Below, one piece after another: positions 33,849-42,556 of a stretch of DNA of 44,228 nt (position 1 is the stretch's first letter; each line of letters starts with the position of its first letter). Origin of the DNA: Microcystis sp. T1-4 (lineage in GTDB: Bacteria > Cyanobacteriota > Cyanobacteriia > Cyanobacteriales > Microcystaceae); assembly GCF_000297435.1 (NCBI RefSeq), contig NZ_CAIP01000073.1, forward strand, positions 1 through 44,228. The letters run 5' to 3'. The notes beneath the pieces were generated by a model. The model searched no databases. It worked only from the letters and a program-made list of their open reading frames with translations, and had not been told where the DNA came from. The position numbers were made by a program, and so were the translations under genes.

Positions 33849-34199
33849 CTACGGATGAGGTGTAATAGCGAGAATGGTGATTTCCCCCGAATGAGGTCCA
33901 TAGCACCAGAAAATTCGATAGGCTCCCGGTGTATTCTGTTGGGCGTAGGCTTCAAAAACCTTCTGTGTTGCATCATAAGGGTTATCGAGGGAATTAAATT
34001 CGTGGGTTTTTAGTCCCGGATGTCTTGGGTTTGTACTGAGGAGCTTGAGGGCTTTTGTTACCTGTTTGTAGAGACCCTCTTGTTTCGATGCTTTTGTCCT
34101 ACCTTGAGCCAGGCGAGTCTTTTGAGCCTGTTCCGCTTCTGCTCGCAATTCAGATAGAGTATTTCGAGCTTCCTGTGTCTGTCGTAAAGAGAAATTCAA
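33849..34199 (-). CDS. RelE/ParE-like toxin candidate
   Basis: This 116-residue protein has an N-terminal coiled, Ala/Glu/Lys-rich part, then a core with LYKQVTKALKLLSTNPRHPG, GAYRIFWCYGP and ITILAITPHP, which fits the RelE/ParE toxin fold (helices, then YRI-type strand and final strand). RelE-type toxins cut mRNA; ParE types act on gyrase; the group is not decided here. It starts at TTG directly after the stop of the upstream gene, whose final GAGGAG codons give a close ribosome-binding site, so the pair is coupled. The TTG is the only start in range since no Met follows before the core. Confidence 0.65.
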   Translation of the reverse strand: MNFSLRQTQEARNTLSELRAEAEQAQKTRLAQGRTKASKQEGLYKQVTKALKLLSTNPRHPGLKTHEFNSLDNPYDATQKVFEAYAQQNTPGAYRIFWCYGPHSGEITILAITPHP

Positions 34200-34508
34200 T
34201 TACTCCTCGACCTCTTCAGGAATAGATGCAGCAAACTCAAGCATAGCGTCTAAATCGACGGGTTCTTCAGCTAAATTTCCCGTGCTGGCTTCCGCGAGCC
34301 CCCGTTTGAGCGACTCGCGGACACTAGGATTCTGAAATACCCATAGCTCTTGCTCTGGAATCGCCACCATGGGAACCAAAAGAAGTTCCCCGCTTGTATT
34401 CATCAGTATCCGATAGTGACGGTTGCTACATTGAGTCCCAAGGCTAATCCGTCCCCAAGCATCAGCCTGAATATCTTCTTTAATGAGCGAAAAATTCTGA
34501 TACTCCAT
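34200..34508 (-). CDS. Probable antitoxin partner
   Basis: This 102-residue protein is acidic at the C-terminus (ending SIPEEVEE) and lies directly upstream of the toxin-like gene with no gap. The first half (DAWGRISLGTQ, YRILMNTSGELLLVP) looks like a small beta-rich domain with a swapped-hairpin AbrB/MazE feel; the second half is helical. This arrangement fits an antitoxin that binds DNA and neutralises the partner. ATG 34508 was chosen because GGAGGAG sits 6 bases before it; the frame is open to 34529. Confidence 0.6.
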   Translation of the reverse strand: MEYQNFSLIKEDIQADAWGRISLGTQCSNRHYRILMNTSGELLLVPMVAIPEQELWVFQNPSVRESLKRGLAEASTGNLAEEPVDLDAMLEFAASIPEEVEE

Positions 34509-34820
34509 CACGTCTCCTCCTCTCTTCATATACTTATTCTAGATAAGTTACCCAATTTGGGCAATAGGGTTATGTCCATTTAGCTTCTCACTATCTAAAG
34601 AAAACAGGTTAAACTTGTTCGGGCTGGAGCCTTGACAACAAACCCAGTTTGTTGTTGCACTCTCTTCGCTAAATTCTCTCCCCTTTCCTTGTAGGATAGG
34701 GTTCAGGGGAGAGGTCAATAATTAAGAACCCAATGCGATCACACTATCTGGTAAAGATCAAGTATAATAATAAATATAAAGACCAAATTATTCATCTACA
34801 GTTAACTTAATGAAAGCCAA
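34509..34820. other. Spacer with a short hairpin
   Basis: I see no gene. ACAACAAAC (34635-34643) and GTTTGTTGT (34647-34655) form a 9-bp stem with a 3-base loop. The bases that follow (TTGCACTCTCTTCGCTAA) resemble a stretch near 33724, so this is probably another dispersed repeat. The promoter of the DUF29 gene should be close to 34750-34800, where AT-rich sequence lies. Confidence 0.45.
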
Positions 34821-35318
34821 ATGAACTTATTAAAACAATCGGACATTCAAGAAAATCCCACAACACTTTATGAACAAGATCTTCAGTTGTGGATTGAGCA
34901 AACTATTCATCAATTACAGAATCGACAGTTTGAACAACTGGATATAGAAAACTTAATTGAGGAGTTAAAAGATTTGGGTAAGTCAGAGAAACGCGCCTTA
35001 GAGAGCAACTTAATGGTCTTGTTGATTCACTTACTCAAATTAAAGATACAGCATGATGCTCCTGAGACAATGAAAGCAAGTTGGTATAATTCAGTAGATG
35101 AGCATCGCCAGCGCGTTCAAGATGATTTACTTAAGATTCCCTCTCTTAAATCTTATCTCTTAATCTCCATCACACAAGCCTATTCCAGCGCTCGTAAAGT
35201 CGCCATCAAACAGGGTAAACGCGCTCAATTTGGTATTCGTATTCCCCAAGAAAGTGAGTATCCCCTCGCTTGTCCTTTCACACCTGAACAGATTCTAAAT
35301 GAGGACTTTTACGGGTAA
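34821..35318 (+). CDS. DUF29 family protein
   Basis: This 165-residue protein matches DUF29: LYEQDLQLWIEQTIHQLQ, then LDIENLIEELKDLGKSEKR, LLIHLLKLKIQ and the end region ACPFTPEQILNEDF. DUF29 proteins are common and multi-copy in cyanobacteria; their function is not known to me. It is all-helical by eye, with no membrane segment. It stands alone on the plus strand after the toxin/antitoxin pair. No strong ribosome-binding site is seen before the ATG. Confidence 0.88.
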   Translation: MNLLKQSDIQENPTTLYEQDLQLWIEQTIHQLQNRQFEQLDIENLIEELKDLGKSEKRALESNLMVLLIHLLKLKIQHDAPETMKASWYNSVDEHRQRVQDDLLKIPSLKSYLLISITQAYSSARKVAIKQGKRAQFGIRIPQESEYPLACPFTPEQILNEDFYG

Positions 35319-35529
35319 AAACGAAAGTAAACATTATCGATAATAAAACCATGAAACCAGAATATGACCTTGCCAACATGAAAAATCGCCCGAATGACCT
35401 AACCCCCCTTCCCTGGGAAATAAGGGGGGAATAAAGTTTTTAACACCTAACTACTTATATCTCAATAAATCTCTTGGATAAATCATAGCAAAGTGAACCT
35501 TTCATGTACTCTAAATTAAGGAGAAGACG

Positions 35530-35634
35530 ATGGCTAATCTGGATGATGTAGGAAGAGCGAAAGCATCTGATAAAAACCTGAACGATGCTAACCGAAGCGA
35601 TGTGCAGGTAAACAAAACAAGACCATATCCTTAA
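35530..35634 (+). CDS. Possible 34-residue small protein
   Basis: The frame MANLDDVGRAKASDKNLN... runs 34 codons and ends in TAA. AAGGAG lies about 8 bases before the ATG, which is better than for most genes here. The peptide is polar, with no membrane segment and no family I know. It may be a real small protein or the start of a gene cut short. The surrounding 35319-35744 otherwise holds only AT-rich spacer. Confidence 0.3.
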   Translation: MANLDDVGRAKASDKNLNDANRSDVQVNKTRPYP

Positions 35635-35744
35635 CTGTTCTCTCTGATTTAGAGCAGTTAACCCTGTCAGTAACGGATATTTTGCTTGGTTAAATTAAAA
35701 ATAGCAAATTACCATTAACGTAAGTGTTAATTAAAGAGGTAAAT

Positions 35745-36377
35745 ATGGTTCAATTTTTACAAGCGAAAGAAGTCACTCTCAGAGATTTAATTAATCATTT
35801 TCAACTAGAGTTTATAGAAGATAAGCATTTTTTTGGTGAATGGCAGCAAGACCTAGAAGCAATCTCTGAACAGGAAAAAGAATTGTTAGATAAAATCAAA
35901 ACAGGTTATTTTAACTTATTGAATTATCCTCCCTTTTTAGAAACTTCGGTGAGGATGACGGTTTTAGACCCATTATTATTTATTGGTAACTTTTATCTAT
36001 TTCCCTTTCACATTAAAGCAGAAGAGTCTGTTGAAATTATTACAGAAGATCAAGATTTAATAATTAAAGGAAGGTTAGATACTTTAATTCTAAAAGAGCA
36101 ATTATGGGTAATGATTATTGAATCAAAACGGGTGATTTATTCCGTTGAAGTAGGTTTACCGCAATTATTAGCTTATTTAATGGCCAATCCTCATCCCAAC
36201 CGTCCTAATTATGGAATGTTGACCAATGGTTCCGAGTTTTTATTTGTTAAATTATTATGGGACGGTAAACCTTTATACGGAACCTCTCGTTTATTTGCCA
36301 TGAGAAATCCGGGGGATTTATACGAGGTTCTCAAAATCCTTAAACATCTCTGTCAGTCTAGCGAGGGGGTGGAATGA
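35745..36377 (+). CDS. PD-(D/E)XK-like restriction-endonuclease-fold protein
   Basis: This 210-residue protein resembles cyanobacterial proteins with a type I restriction HSDR_N-like domain. The core GRLDTLILKEQLWVMIIESK shows the nuclease pattern D...ExK, followed by the helix VGLPQLLAYLMANPH and the strand YGMLTNGSEFLFVKL. No modification or specificity gene lies nearby, so it is not a visible restriction system. ATG 35745 was chosen because AAAGAGG lies about 6 bases before it; the frame is open to 35724. Lone copies of such genes are frequent in bloom-forming cyanobacteria; whether they cut DNA is unclear. Confidence 0.72.
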   Translation: MVQFLQAKEVTLRDLINHFQLEFIEDKHFFGEWQQDLEAISEQEKELLDKIKTGYFNLLNYPPFLETSVRMTVLDPLLFIGNFYLFPFHIKAEESVEIITEDQDLIIKGRLDTLILKEQLWVMIIESKRVIYSVEVGLPQLLAYLMANPHPNRPNYGMLTNGSEFLFVKLLWDGKPLYGTSRLFAMRNPGDLYEVLKILKHLCQSSEGVE

Positions 36378-36596
36378 ACCACAGAGACACAAAGGACACA
36401 AAGATCGATCGCTTCTATGGTAAGTTAAGCTGATCACACAGAACCTAGAAGAGCCTGGATTAGAGGAGATTCAGCTAATCTAAGGATGGGTGGTTAAGAA
36501 TTTTTTCGGCTTTTCTTGACTATTTCAGCCTTATTTGTCCTAACAAGCTCAAGAATACGAGAGTTTTTGTCTAGAATTGCCCGGCCTGAGAGGGGA

Positions 36597-37763
36597 ATGG
36601 TAAAGTTAGATAAGAAAATTAAAGATGGTGTGATTAAAGTGAAATTTGCTGCTAGTACCTATTTTTCCCTGCTGCGTCATTGTGCCGTTCCTTTGTTGTC
36701 GATCGCTACTTTTACGCCAATTCTCTTAACTTATTTAGCCAAGGAAAAACCAGAAACCCCGCAACCGCAGGCAAATCTAGAGACTGCTGCCTCCCCTGCT
36801 CCTATTATCCCATCTCCGATCGCACCCTTAACCGCACCATCGCCGAAACTATTCCCCTCTCCCCAATCTTCTGCGATTCCAAAATCAGCACCCTCTCCCC
36901 AATCTTCCCCCTTAGCACCGAAAAAATTAGCACCATCGGTTCAAACTTCCCCTAATACTGCCCCTAATACTTCCCCCGCTGCCGCAGCCAAACCGGTAAC
37001 TAGACAACCCTTATTGGTTCCCGCTAATTATACGCCGCCGGTCCTAGAAATTCGCGTGGCGATTAAAAGGGATGTGGCCAGTGTTTTGATTGGAGTTAAC
37101 GGACCTGCGGTGATCACCGATCGCCAAGGTCGTGGTTTAAAAACGATTGCCACTAACGAGGGTTTACCAGTCATTGCCAGTGCCAATGGCTTAAAAATGG
37201 GCGATTTATCGCTGCCAGAGGTGATTTTTGTGCAGCCCACCAGTGCCGATGGTTTAGTTTATGTGGATGATAGTTGGTATCGGGGCAAAATCCTCCTTGT
37301 CGCCCAAGGCGATCGCTTGTTAGTGGTTAATCATGTTAATTTAGAGGCCTATCTCTATAGTGTAGTGGGTAGTGAAATGCACTCCACCGCACCAATGCAC
37401 GCTTTAAAGGCACAGGCGATCGCCGCTCGTTCCTATGCCCTAGTACACATGATCCGCCCCGCTAATGCTTGGTTTCATCTGGGCAATACCCAACGCTGGC
37501 AGGTATATAAAGGCATTCGCTCGGAGTATCAATCGACTCACCAAGCGGTTAATGCCACTGCCGGGCAGATTCTCAGCTATAAAGGGGGTGTGGTCGAGTC
37601 TCTTTATGCCGCCACCGATGAAATTGTCGCTTGGGCCCACGGTGGTCGCGGTATGAGTCAAACTGGAGCTTATAAATTAGCGGAAAAAGGCCTAGATTAT
37701 CAACAAATTCTCGGTAATTATTATCCCGGAGTTGGTTTAGCCCGTCTAGTGCTACAAAATTAG
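36597..37763 (+). CDS. SpoIID/LytB-domain protein (peptidoglycan-acting, membrane-anchored)
   Basis: This protein of about 388 residues has a short basic N-terminus, a membrane segment (about 22-45), a Pro/Ser/Ala-rich linker (about 50-145) and a C-terminal SpoIID domain: VNLEAYLYSVVGSEM, ALKAQAIAARSYAL and GGRGMSQTGAYKLAEKG. SpoIID-type enzymes cut denuded glycan strands; cyanobacterial members are thought to act in wall remodelling. The end VESLYAATDEIVAWAHGGRG looks shorter than the usual central insert. The start is uncertain: the frame opens at a TTG at 36516, and ATG 36597 is preceded closely by GAGGGG. The low-complexity linker gives many false frames. Confidence 0.85.
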   Translation: MVKLDKKIKDGVIKVKFAASTYFSLLRHCAVPLLSIATFTPILLTYLAKEKPETPQPQANLETAASPAPIIPSPIAPLTAPSPKLFPSPQSSAIPKSAPSPQSSPLAPKKLAPSVQTSPNTAPNTSPAAAAKPVTRQPLLVPANYTPPVLEIRVAIKRDVASVLIGVNGPAVITDRQGRGLKTIATNEGLPVIASANGLKMGDLSLPEVIFVQPTSADGLVYVDDSWYRGKILLVAQGDRLLVVNHVNLEAYLYSVVGSEMHSTAPMHALKAQAIAARSYALVHMIRPANAWFHLGNTQRWQVYKGIRSEYQSTHQAVNATAGQILSYKGGVVESLYAATDEIVAWAHGGRGMSQTGAYKLAEKGLDYQQILGNYYPGVGLARLVLQN

Positions 37764-37854
37764 ATTGATTGGCTTTCTCGACTGAAAACTCAAATCTGAT
37801 CACTGATAACTGATCACTGAAATGCCGACCATAGCAGATTTCTAGTAACTGTAT

Positions 37855-37860
37855 TACAAT
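37855..37860 (+). promoter_or_regulatory. Candidate -10 box of metH
   Basis: TACAAT lies 35 bases before the ATG. There is no clear -35. I see no cobalamin or SAM riboswitch in the 131 bases between the SpoIID gene and metH. Confidence 0.3.
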
Positions 37861-37894
37861 AAACTTTCAAAATGCTATAGCAGTAAATCTCTCT

Positions 37895-40800
37895 ATGAAT
37901 AGCCCCTTTCTTGACTACCTCAACGGTCCCAAGCATCCCGTCCTCGTCTTTGATGGGGCGATGGGAACTTCCCTACAAAGCCAAAATCTGACGGCCGAGG
38001 ACTTTGGTGGGGCAGAATACGAAGGTTGTAACGAGTATCTTGTCCATACTAAACCTAGCGCCGTAGCGAAAGTCCACGAAGCCTTTTTAGCCGTGGGTGC
38101 GGATGTGATTGAAACCGACACCTTTGGGGGAACCTCGATAGTTTTAGCCGAGTACGATTTAGCCGACCAAGCCTATTATCTCAACAAAAGCGCCGCCGAA
38201 CTGGCCAAGGCTTGCGCTAATAAATACTCTACCCCCGAAAAACCCCGTTTTGTGGCGGGTTCCATGGGGCCGGGGACAAAACTGCCCACTTTGGGTCATA
38301 TTGACTTTGATACCCTCAAAAATGCCTATGTGGAACAGGTAGAGGGTCTGTACGATGGCGGGGCAGATTTATTATTAGTAGAAACCTGTCAGGATGTCCT
38401 GCAAATTAAAGCGGCTTTAAATGCTATTGAAGAAGTATTTCAGAAAAAAGGTCAACGATTGCCCCTGATGGTTTCGGTGACGATGGAAACCATGGGAACG
38501 ATGTTAGTAGGAACGGAAATTAACGCCGTTGTCTCTATTTTACAACCCTATAAAATCGATATTTTGGGACTTAACTGCGCCACCGGTCCCGATTTAATGA
38601 AACCCCATATTAAATATCTCTCGGAAAATTCCCCTTTTATTGTTTCTTGTATTCCTAACGCTGGTTTACCGGAAAATGTCGGCGGTCAAGCGCATTATCG
38701 CCTCACTCCCGTAGAATTAAAAATGGCTTTAATGCACTTTATCGAAGACTTGGGAGTACAAATTATCGGCGGTTGTTGTGGTACTCGTCCCGACCATATT
38801 CAAGCTTTAGCGGAACTAAGTCAGGGTTTAACTCCGAAATCTCGTCATTATCATTATGAACCCTCCGCCGCTTCTATTTATAGTACCCAACCCTATATTC
38901 AAGATAATTCTTTCCTGATTGTCGGGGAAAAATTAAACGCCAGTGGTTCTAAAAAATGTCGGGAACTGCTCAATGTTGAAGACTGGGATAGTTTAGTATC
39001 GATGGCGAAAGCTCAGGTAAAAGAAGGAGCGCATATTCTCGATGTCAACGTCGATTATGTGGGCCGGGATGGGGTGCGCGATATGCACCAATTAGCCTCT
39101 CGTTTAGTTAATAATGTCACCCTACCTTTAATGTTAGATTCCACCGAATGGGAAAAAATGGAAGCGGGGTTAAAAGTAGCGGGGGGTAAATGTATCCTCA
39201 ACTCTACTAACTACGAAGACGGGGAACCGCGTTTTTATCAAGTCTTGGATTTAGCGAAAAAATACGGCGCAGGGGTAGTAATTGGAACCATTGATGAAGA
39301 AGGAATGGGACGCACTGCCGAGAAAAAATTCCAGATAGCTAAACGGGCCTATTATGGGGCGATAGAATACGGAATTAATCCCTACGAAATCTTTTTTGAT
39401 CCTCTAGCTTTACCGATTTCTACCGGTATCGAAGAAGACCGAGAAAATGGCAAGGCTACTATCGAAGCAATGCGTCGAATTCGCCAAGAACTGCCCGAAT
39501 GTCATATTCTTTTAGGTGTGTCTAATATCTCTTTTGGGTTGAATCCGGCAGCGCGTCAGGTATTAAATTCCGTCTTCCTCCACGAAGCGATGCAGGTGGG
39601 TATGGATGGGGCAATCGTCAGCGCTAATAAAATTCTTCCTCTGGCAAAAATTGAACCAGAATATCAGCAAGTTTGTCGGGATTTAATCTATGATAATCGT
39701 CGTTTTGATGGCGATATCTGTGTCTATGATCCCCTGACCAAATTAACCGAATTATTTGCGGGGAAAACTACTAAAAAAGACCCCTCTAGTAATGCTAATT
39801 TACCCGTGGAGGAACGCTTAAAACAGCATATTATTGATGGGGAAAGATTGGGACTGGAAGAGGCTTTAAAGCAAGCTTTACAGGACTATCCACCCCTAGA
39901 TATTATTAATATTTTCCTCCTGGATGGGATGAAGGTAGTGGGTGAATTATTTGGTTCGGGGCAAATGCAGTTACCTTTTGTTCTCCAATCTGCCCAAACT
40001 ATGAAAGCGGCCGTTGCCTTTTTAGAACCCTTTATGGAGAAAAAAGAGGGGGATAATAATGCCAAAGGGACTTTTATTATCGCAACAGTTAAAGGGGATG
40101 TTCACGATATTGGTAAAAATTTAGTTGATATTATCTTGACAAATAACGGCTATAAGGTGATTAATTTGGGCATTAAACAACCCGTAGAAAATATCATCGA
40201 AGCCTACAAAGAACATCAAGCCGATTGTATCGCTATGAGCGGTTTATTGGTGAAATCAACGGCTTTTATGAAGGAAAATCTGGAGGTTTTTAACGAAAAA
40301 GGAATCACCGTTCCCGTTATCCTTGGCGGGGCAGCTTTAACTCCCAAATTTGTCCATGATGACTGTCAAAAAACCTACAAGGGACAGGTTATCTATGGTA
40401 AGGATGCCTTCTCTGACCTGCATTTTATGGATAAATTAATGCCCGCTAAAGCTGGGGGTCAATGGGATGATAGTAAAGGCTTTTTAGCGGAGTTTGCCGA
40501 GGCAGAAAAAACCCCGGTTGTTGCAGAAGAATTAGAGGTTAATCCCGATACTATTTTTACCGATGGAACCCTAGACAAAGAATTAGTTATTGATACCCGT
40601 CGTTCGGAAGCGGTGGCAGTTGATATTCCCCGACCAACACCGCCCTTCTGGGGTACTAAAATATTAACAGCCGCAGAAATTCCCATCGAGGAGGTTTTCT
40701 GGTATTTGGACCTACAAGCTTTATTTGTCGGTCAATGGCAATTTCGCAAACCCAAAAGCCAATCAAAGCAAGAATACGACCAGTTTTTACAGGAAAAAGT

Positions 40801-41458
40801 TCATCCAATTCTGACAGCATGGAAAGAGAAAATTGTCAAGGAAAATTTACTAAACCCCACATTAATTTATGGTTATTTTCCCTGTCAGTCGTCCGGTAAT
40901 TCCCTGTTAATTTACGATCCCGAATCGATACAAGCAGGCGAAAACCCCGAAAATCTGCAACCGATCGCCATTTTTGAGTTTCCTCGCCAGAAATCCGGTC
41001 GTCGTCTCTGTATTGCTGACTTTTTCGCCCCGCAGGAATCCGGTATTATCGATGTTTTCCCGATGCAAGCGGTGACAGTGGGGGAAATCGCCACGGAATA
41101 CGCTAAATCTCTCTTTGATGCCAACGAATATACTGAATACCTCTATTATCACGGCATGGCTGTCCAAACCGCCGAAGCCATGGCCGAATGGACTCACACC
41201 CGCATCCGTCGCGAGTTAGGTTTCGCCGAGTTCGATCCCGATAATATCCGCGATATACTGCAACAGCGTTACCAGGGTTCTCGCTATAGTTTCGGCTATC
41301 CCGCTTGTCCCAATATTCAGGATCAATACAAGCAACTGGATCTGTTAGGATGCGATCGCATTGGGATGTATATGGACGAAAGCGAACAATTGTACCCAGA
41401 ACAATCCACCACCGCCATTATCACCTATCACCCCACCGCTAAATACTTTAGTACCTAA
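37895..41458 (+). CDS. metH: Cobalamin-dependent methionine synthase
   Basis: This 1187-residue protein transfers methyl from methyltetrahydrofolate to homocysteine through B12. All four modules are present: the homocysteine module (about 10-310; zinc ligands in GLNCATGP and GGCCGT), the folate-binding barrel (about 340-600; VGEKLNASGSKK, DVNVDYVGRDGV), the B12 module (about 640-880; GDVHDIGKN with the cobalt-binding His737) and the reactivation module at the C-terminus (RRELGFAEF, RYSFGYPACP, which binds SAM). Length is normal for the family. It likely stands alone as one transcript. MetH would supply methionine and thus SAM for methyl transfer, but it is a core gene and not part of the island. 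Confidence 0.97.
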   Translation: MNSPFLDYLNGPKHPVLVFDGAMGTSLQSQNLTAEDFGGAEYEGCNEYLVHTKPSAVAKVHEAFLAVGADVIETDTFGGTSIVLAEYDLADQAYYLNKSAAELAKACANKYSTPEKPRFVAGSMGPGTKLPTLGHIDFDTLKNAYVEQVEGLYDGGADLLLVETCQDVLQIKAALNAIEEVFQKKGQRLPLMVSVTMETMGTMLVGTEINAVVSILQPYKIDILGLNCATGPDLMKPHIKYLSENSPFIVSCIPNAGLPENVGGQAHYRLTPVELKMALMHFIEDLGVQIIGGCCGTRPDHIQALAELSQGLTPKSRHYHYEPSAASIYSTQPYIQDNSFLIVGEKLNASGSKKCRELLNVEDWDSLVSMAKAQVKEGAHILDVNVDYVGRDGVRDMHQLASRLVNNVTLPLMLDSTEWEKMEAGLKVAGGKCILNSTNYEDGEPRFYQVLDLAKKYGAGVVIGTIDEEGMGRTAEKKFQIAKRAYYGAIEYGINPYEIFFDPLALPISTGIEEDRENGKATIEAMRRIRQELPECHILLGVSNISFGLNPAARQVLNSVFLHEAMQVGMDGAIVSANKILPLAKIEPEYQQVCRDLIYDNRRFDGDICVYDPLTKLTELFAGKTTKKDPSSNANLPVEERLKQHIIDGERLGLEEALKQALQDYPPLDIINIFLLDGMKVVGELFGSGQMQLPFVLQSAQTMKAAVAFLEPFMEKKEGDNNAKGTFIIATVKGDVHDIGKNLVDIILTNNGYKVINLGIKQPVENIIEAYKEHQADCIAMSGLLVKSTAFMKENLEVFNEKGITVPVILGGAALTPKFVHDDCQKTYKGQVIYGKDAFSDLHFMDKLMPAKAGGQWDDSKGFLAEFAEAEKTPVVAEELEVNPDTIFTDGTLDKELVIDTRRSEAVAVDIPRPTPPFWGTKILTAAEIPIEEVFWYLDLQALFVGQWQFRKPKSQSKQEYDQFLQEKVHPILTAWKEKIVKENLLNPTLIYGYFPCQSSGNSLLIYDPESIQAGENPENLQPIAIFEFPRQKSGRRLCIADFFAPQESGIIDVFPMQAVTVGEIATEYAKSLFDANEYTEYLYYHGMAVQTAEAMAEWTHTRIRRELGFAEFDPDNIRDILQQRYQGSRYSFGYPACPNIQDQYKQLDLLGCDRIGMYMDESEQLYPEQSTTAIITYHPTAKYFST

Positions 41459-41614
41459 TCAGTTATCAGTGATCAGTTATCAGTGATTCAGTTATCAGGT
41501 GTGAGTTTTTATCGGTAAAACCCCACACCCCACACCCCACACCCCACACCCCACACCCTACACCTCACACCCCACACCCTGTCCCCACGAAAAACCTTTT
41601 GCCGCCAACCCTAA
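41459..41614. repeat. Intergenic repeat block: TTATCAG units plus a CCCCACA array
   Basis: Short TTATCAGTGATCAG units (41459-41499) are followed by eight or nine heptamers of the CCCCACA type (41521-41580). The block ends in AAAACCTTTTGCCGCCAACCCTAA, a diverged copy of the motif seen at 936-953. Any terminator for the two convergent genes would have to lie here. Confidence 0.85.
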
Positions 41615-42301
41615 TTAGGGCAGCCATTCCAGTAAAATTCCTACGGAGCTATCTTTACGAGCGCGGGAATTTTGGGCTTGAATATCGGCGGCTAAACGTA
41701 AATTAGAGGTAATCGCATAACCAACCGAAAGAGTAGTTAATCCCACCTCGTTATCACCACCGGGGGAGATAAAACTCTGACTGACGGTGATATCTGCCGC
41801 CCCCGTGCGAGAAAGGGCTAATTTGAGCTTTAATCCTAAGTTAAGCCCATCGGTGCTGTAATTTCCCGTTTGAATGTAACGATAGCCCACCATGGGAGCT
41901 AGATTGACATAATCACCCAAAGGGAGGAAATAGTATTGTAAATTTGCCCCTATTGCCGTCCTTTTGCCGTTAAAAGCCGTCTGATAATCGCCGCTTAGGG
42001 TTAAACTGGTTTGACCGAAAAACACATCTTCTACCCCCAAAATCACGGCACTGGAATTATCCCTAGAAGGAAACTCTGCATATCCTAAACGGATACGAGT
42101 GCGAAAACTAGGATCGCGGCGAATCTCTTCGGCGATATCGGGTATTTTTTCTAACCAACGCTCTAAAACCGGGCTTTCTTGTCGAATTTTCGGATCTAGG
42201 TCTAAATCCGTTTCTGCCCACACGGCACCACTCGCCCCCCATAATAAACCAAGAGCGATCGCATTTACAGAACAGCAAGAGAGCCTAAACATAATCTGCA
42301 T
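41615..42301 (-). CDS. Secreted, probably outer-membrane beta-rich protein
   Basis: This protein of about 228 residues has a signal-peptide-like start (MFRLSCCSVNAIALGLLWG, then ASGAVWA before ETD) and a body of alternating strands (SLTLSGDYQTAFNGK, LAPMVGYRYIQTG, LGLKLKLALS, SVGYAITSNLRLAADIQ) that ends in LLEWLP. This fits a small outer-membrane barrel, though the last residue is Pro rather than an aromatic one. I know no named function. The start was set at ATG 42301 (42292 also possible) because the longer frame begins at TTG without a ribosome-binding site. Confidence 0.7.
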   Translation of the reverse strand: MQIMFRLSCCSVNAIALGLLWGASGAVWAETDLDLDPKIRQESPVLERWLEKIPDIAEEIRRDPSFRTRIRLGYAEFPSRDNSSAVILGVEDVFFGQTSLTLSGDYQTAFNGKRTAIGANLQYYFLPLGDYVNLAPMVGYRYIQTGNYSTDGLNLGLKLKLALSRTGAADITVSQSFISPGGDNEVGLTTLSVGYAITSNLRLAADIQAQNSRARKDSSVGILLEWLP

Positions 42302-42556
42302 TATACCCAAGGAGGCAGGAGGCAACAGGCAAGAGGCAAGAGAAAGAATCTGGCAATAAAGCTTTTAGCTTAACAAATTAGGTTTTAGATTCGGCTTTTG
42401 TTATCAGTTATCAGATGTGAGTTTTCAGTTCACTGATTACTGGTTACTGTTTACTGATCACTGAAAAGCCGGCACTCCCCCAAAGGTTACAATAAAAATA
42501 AAGATTCAGATTCCCTGTTATTCTTGAGAGGACGGGGGGCAGTAGGAGCAGCAATA
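42302..42556. other. Divergent spacer with repeats
   Basis: It contains pieces of the TTATCAG/TTACTGATCACTG family (about 42400-42465) and a purine-rich AGGCAAGAGGCAAGAG run at about 42325-42340. A TACAAT at 42488-42493 may serve hisD as -10. No gene is seen. Confidence 0.5.

Noticed and set aside
33720..34013. 97-codon plus-strand frame
   Set aside because: It covers the palindromic repeat and runs antisense to the toxin-like gene.
37764..37894. Cobalamin or SAM riboswitch before metH
   Set aside because: The 131-base gap holds repeats and no recognisable riboswitch core.
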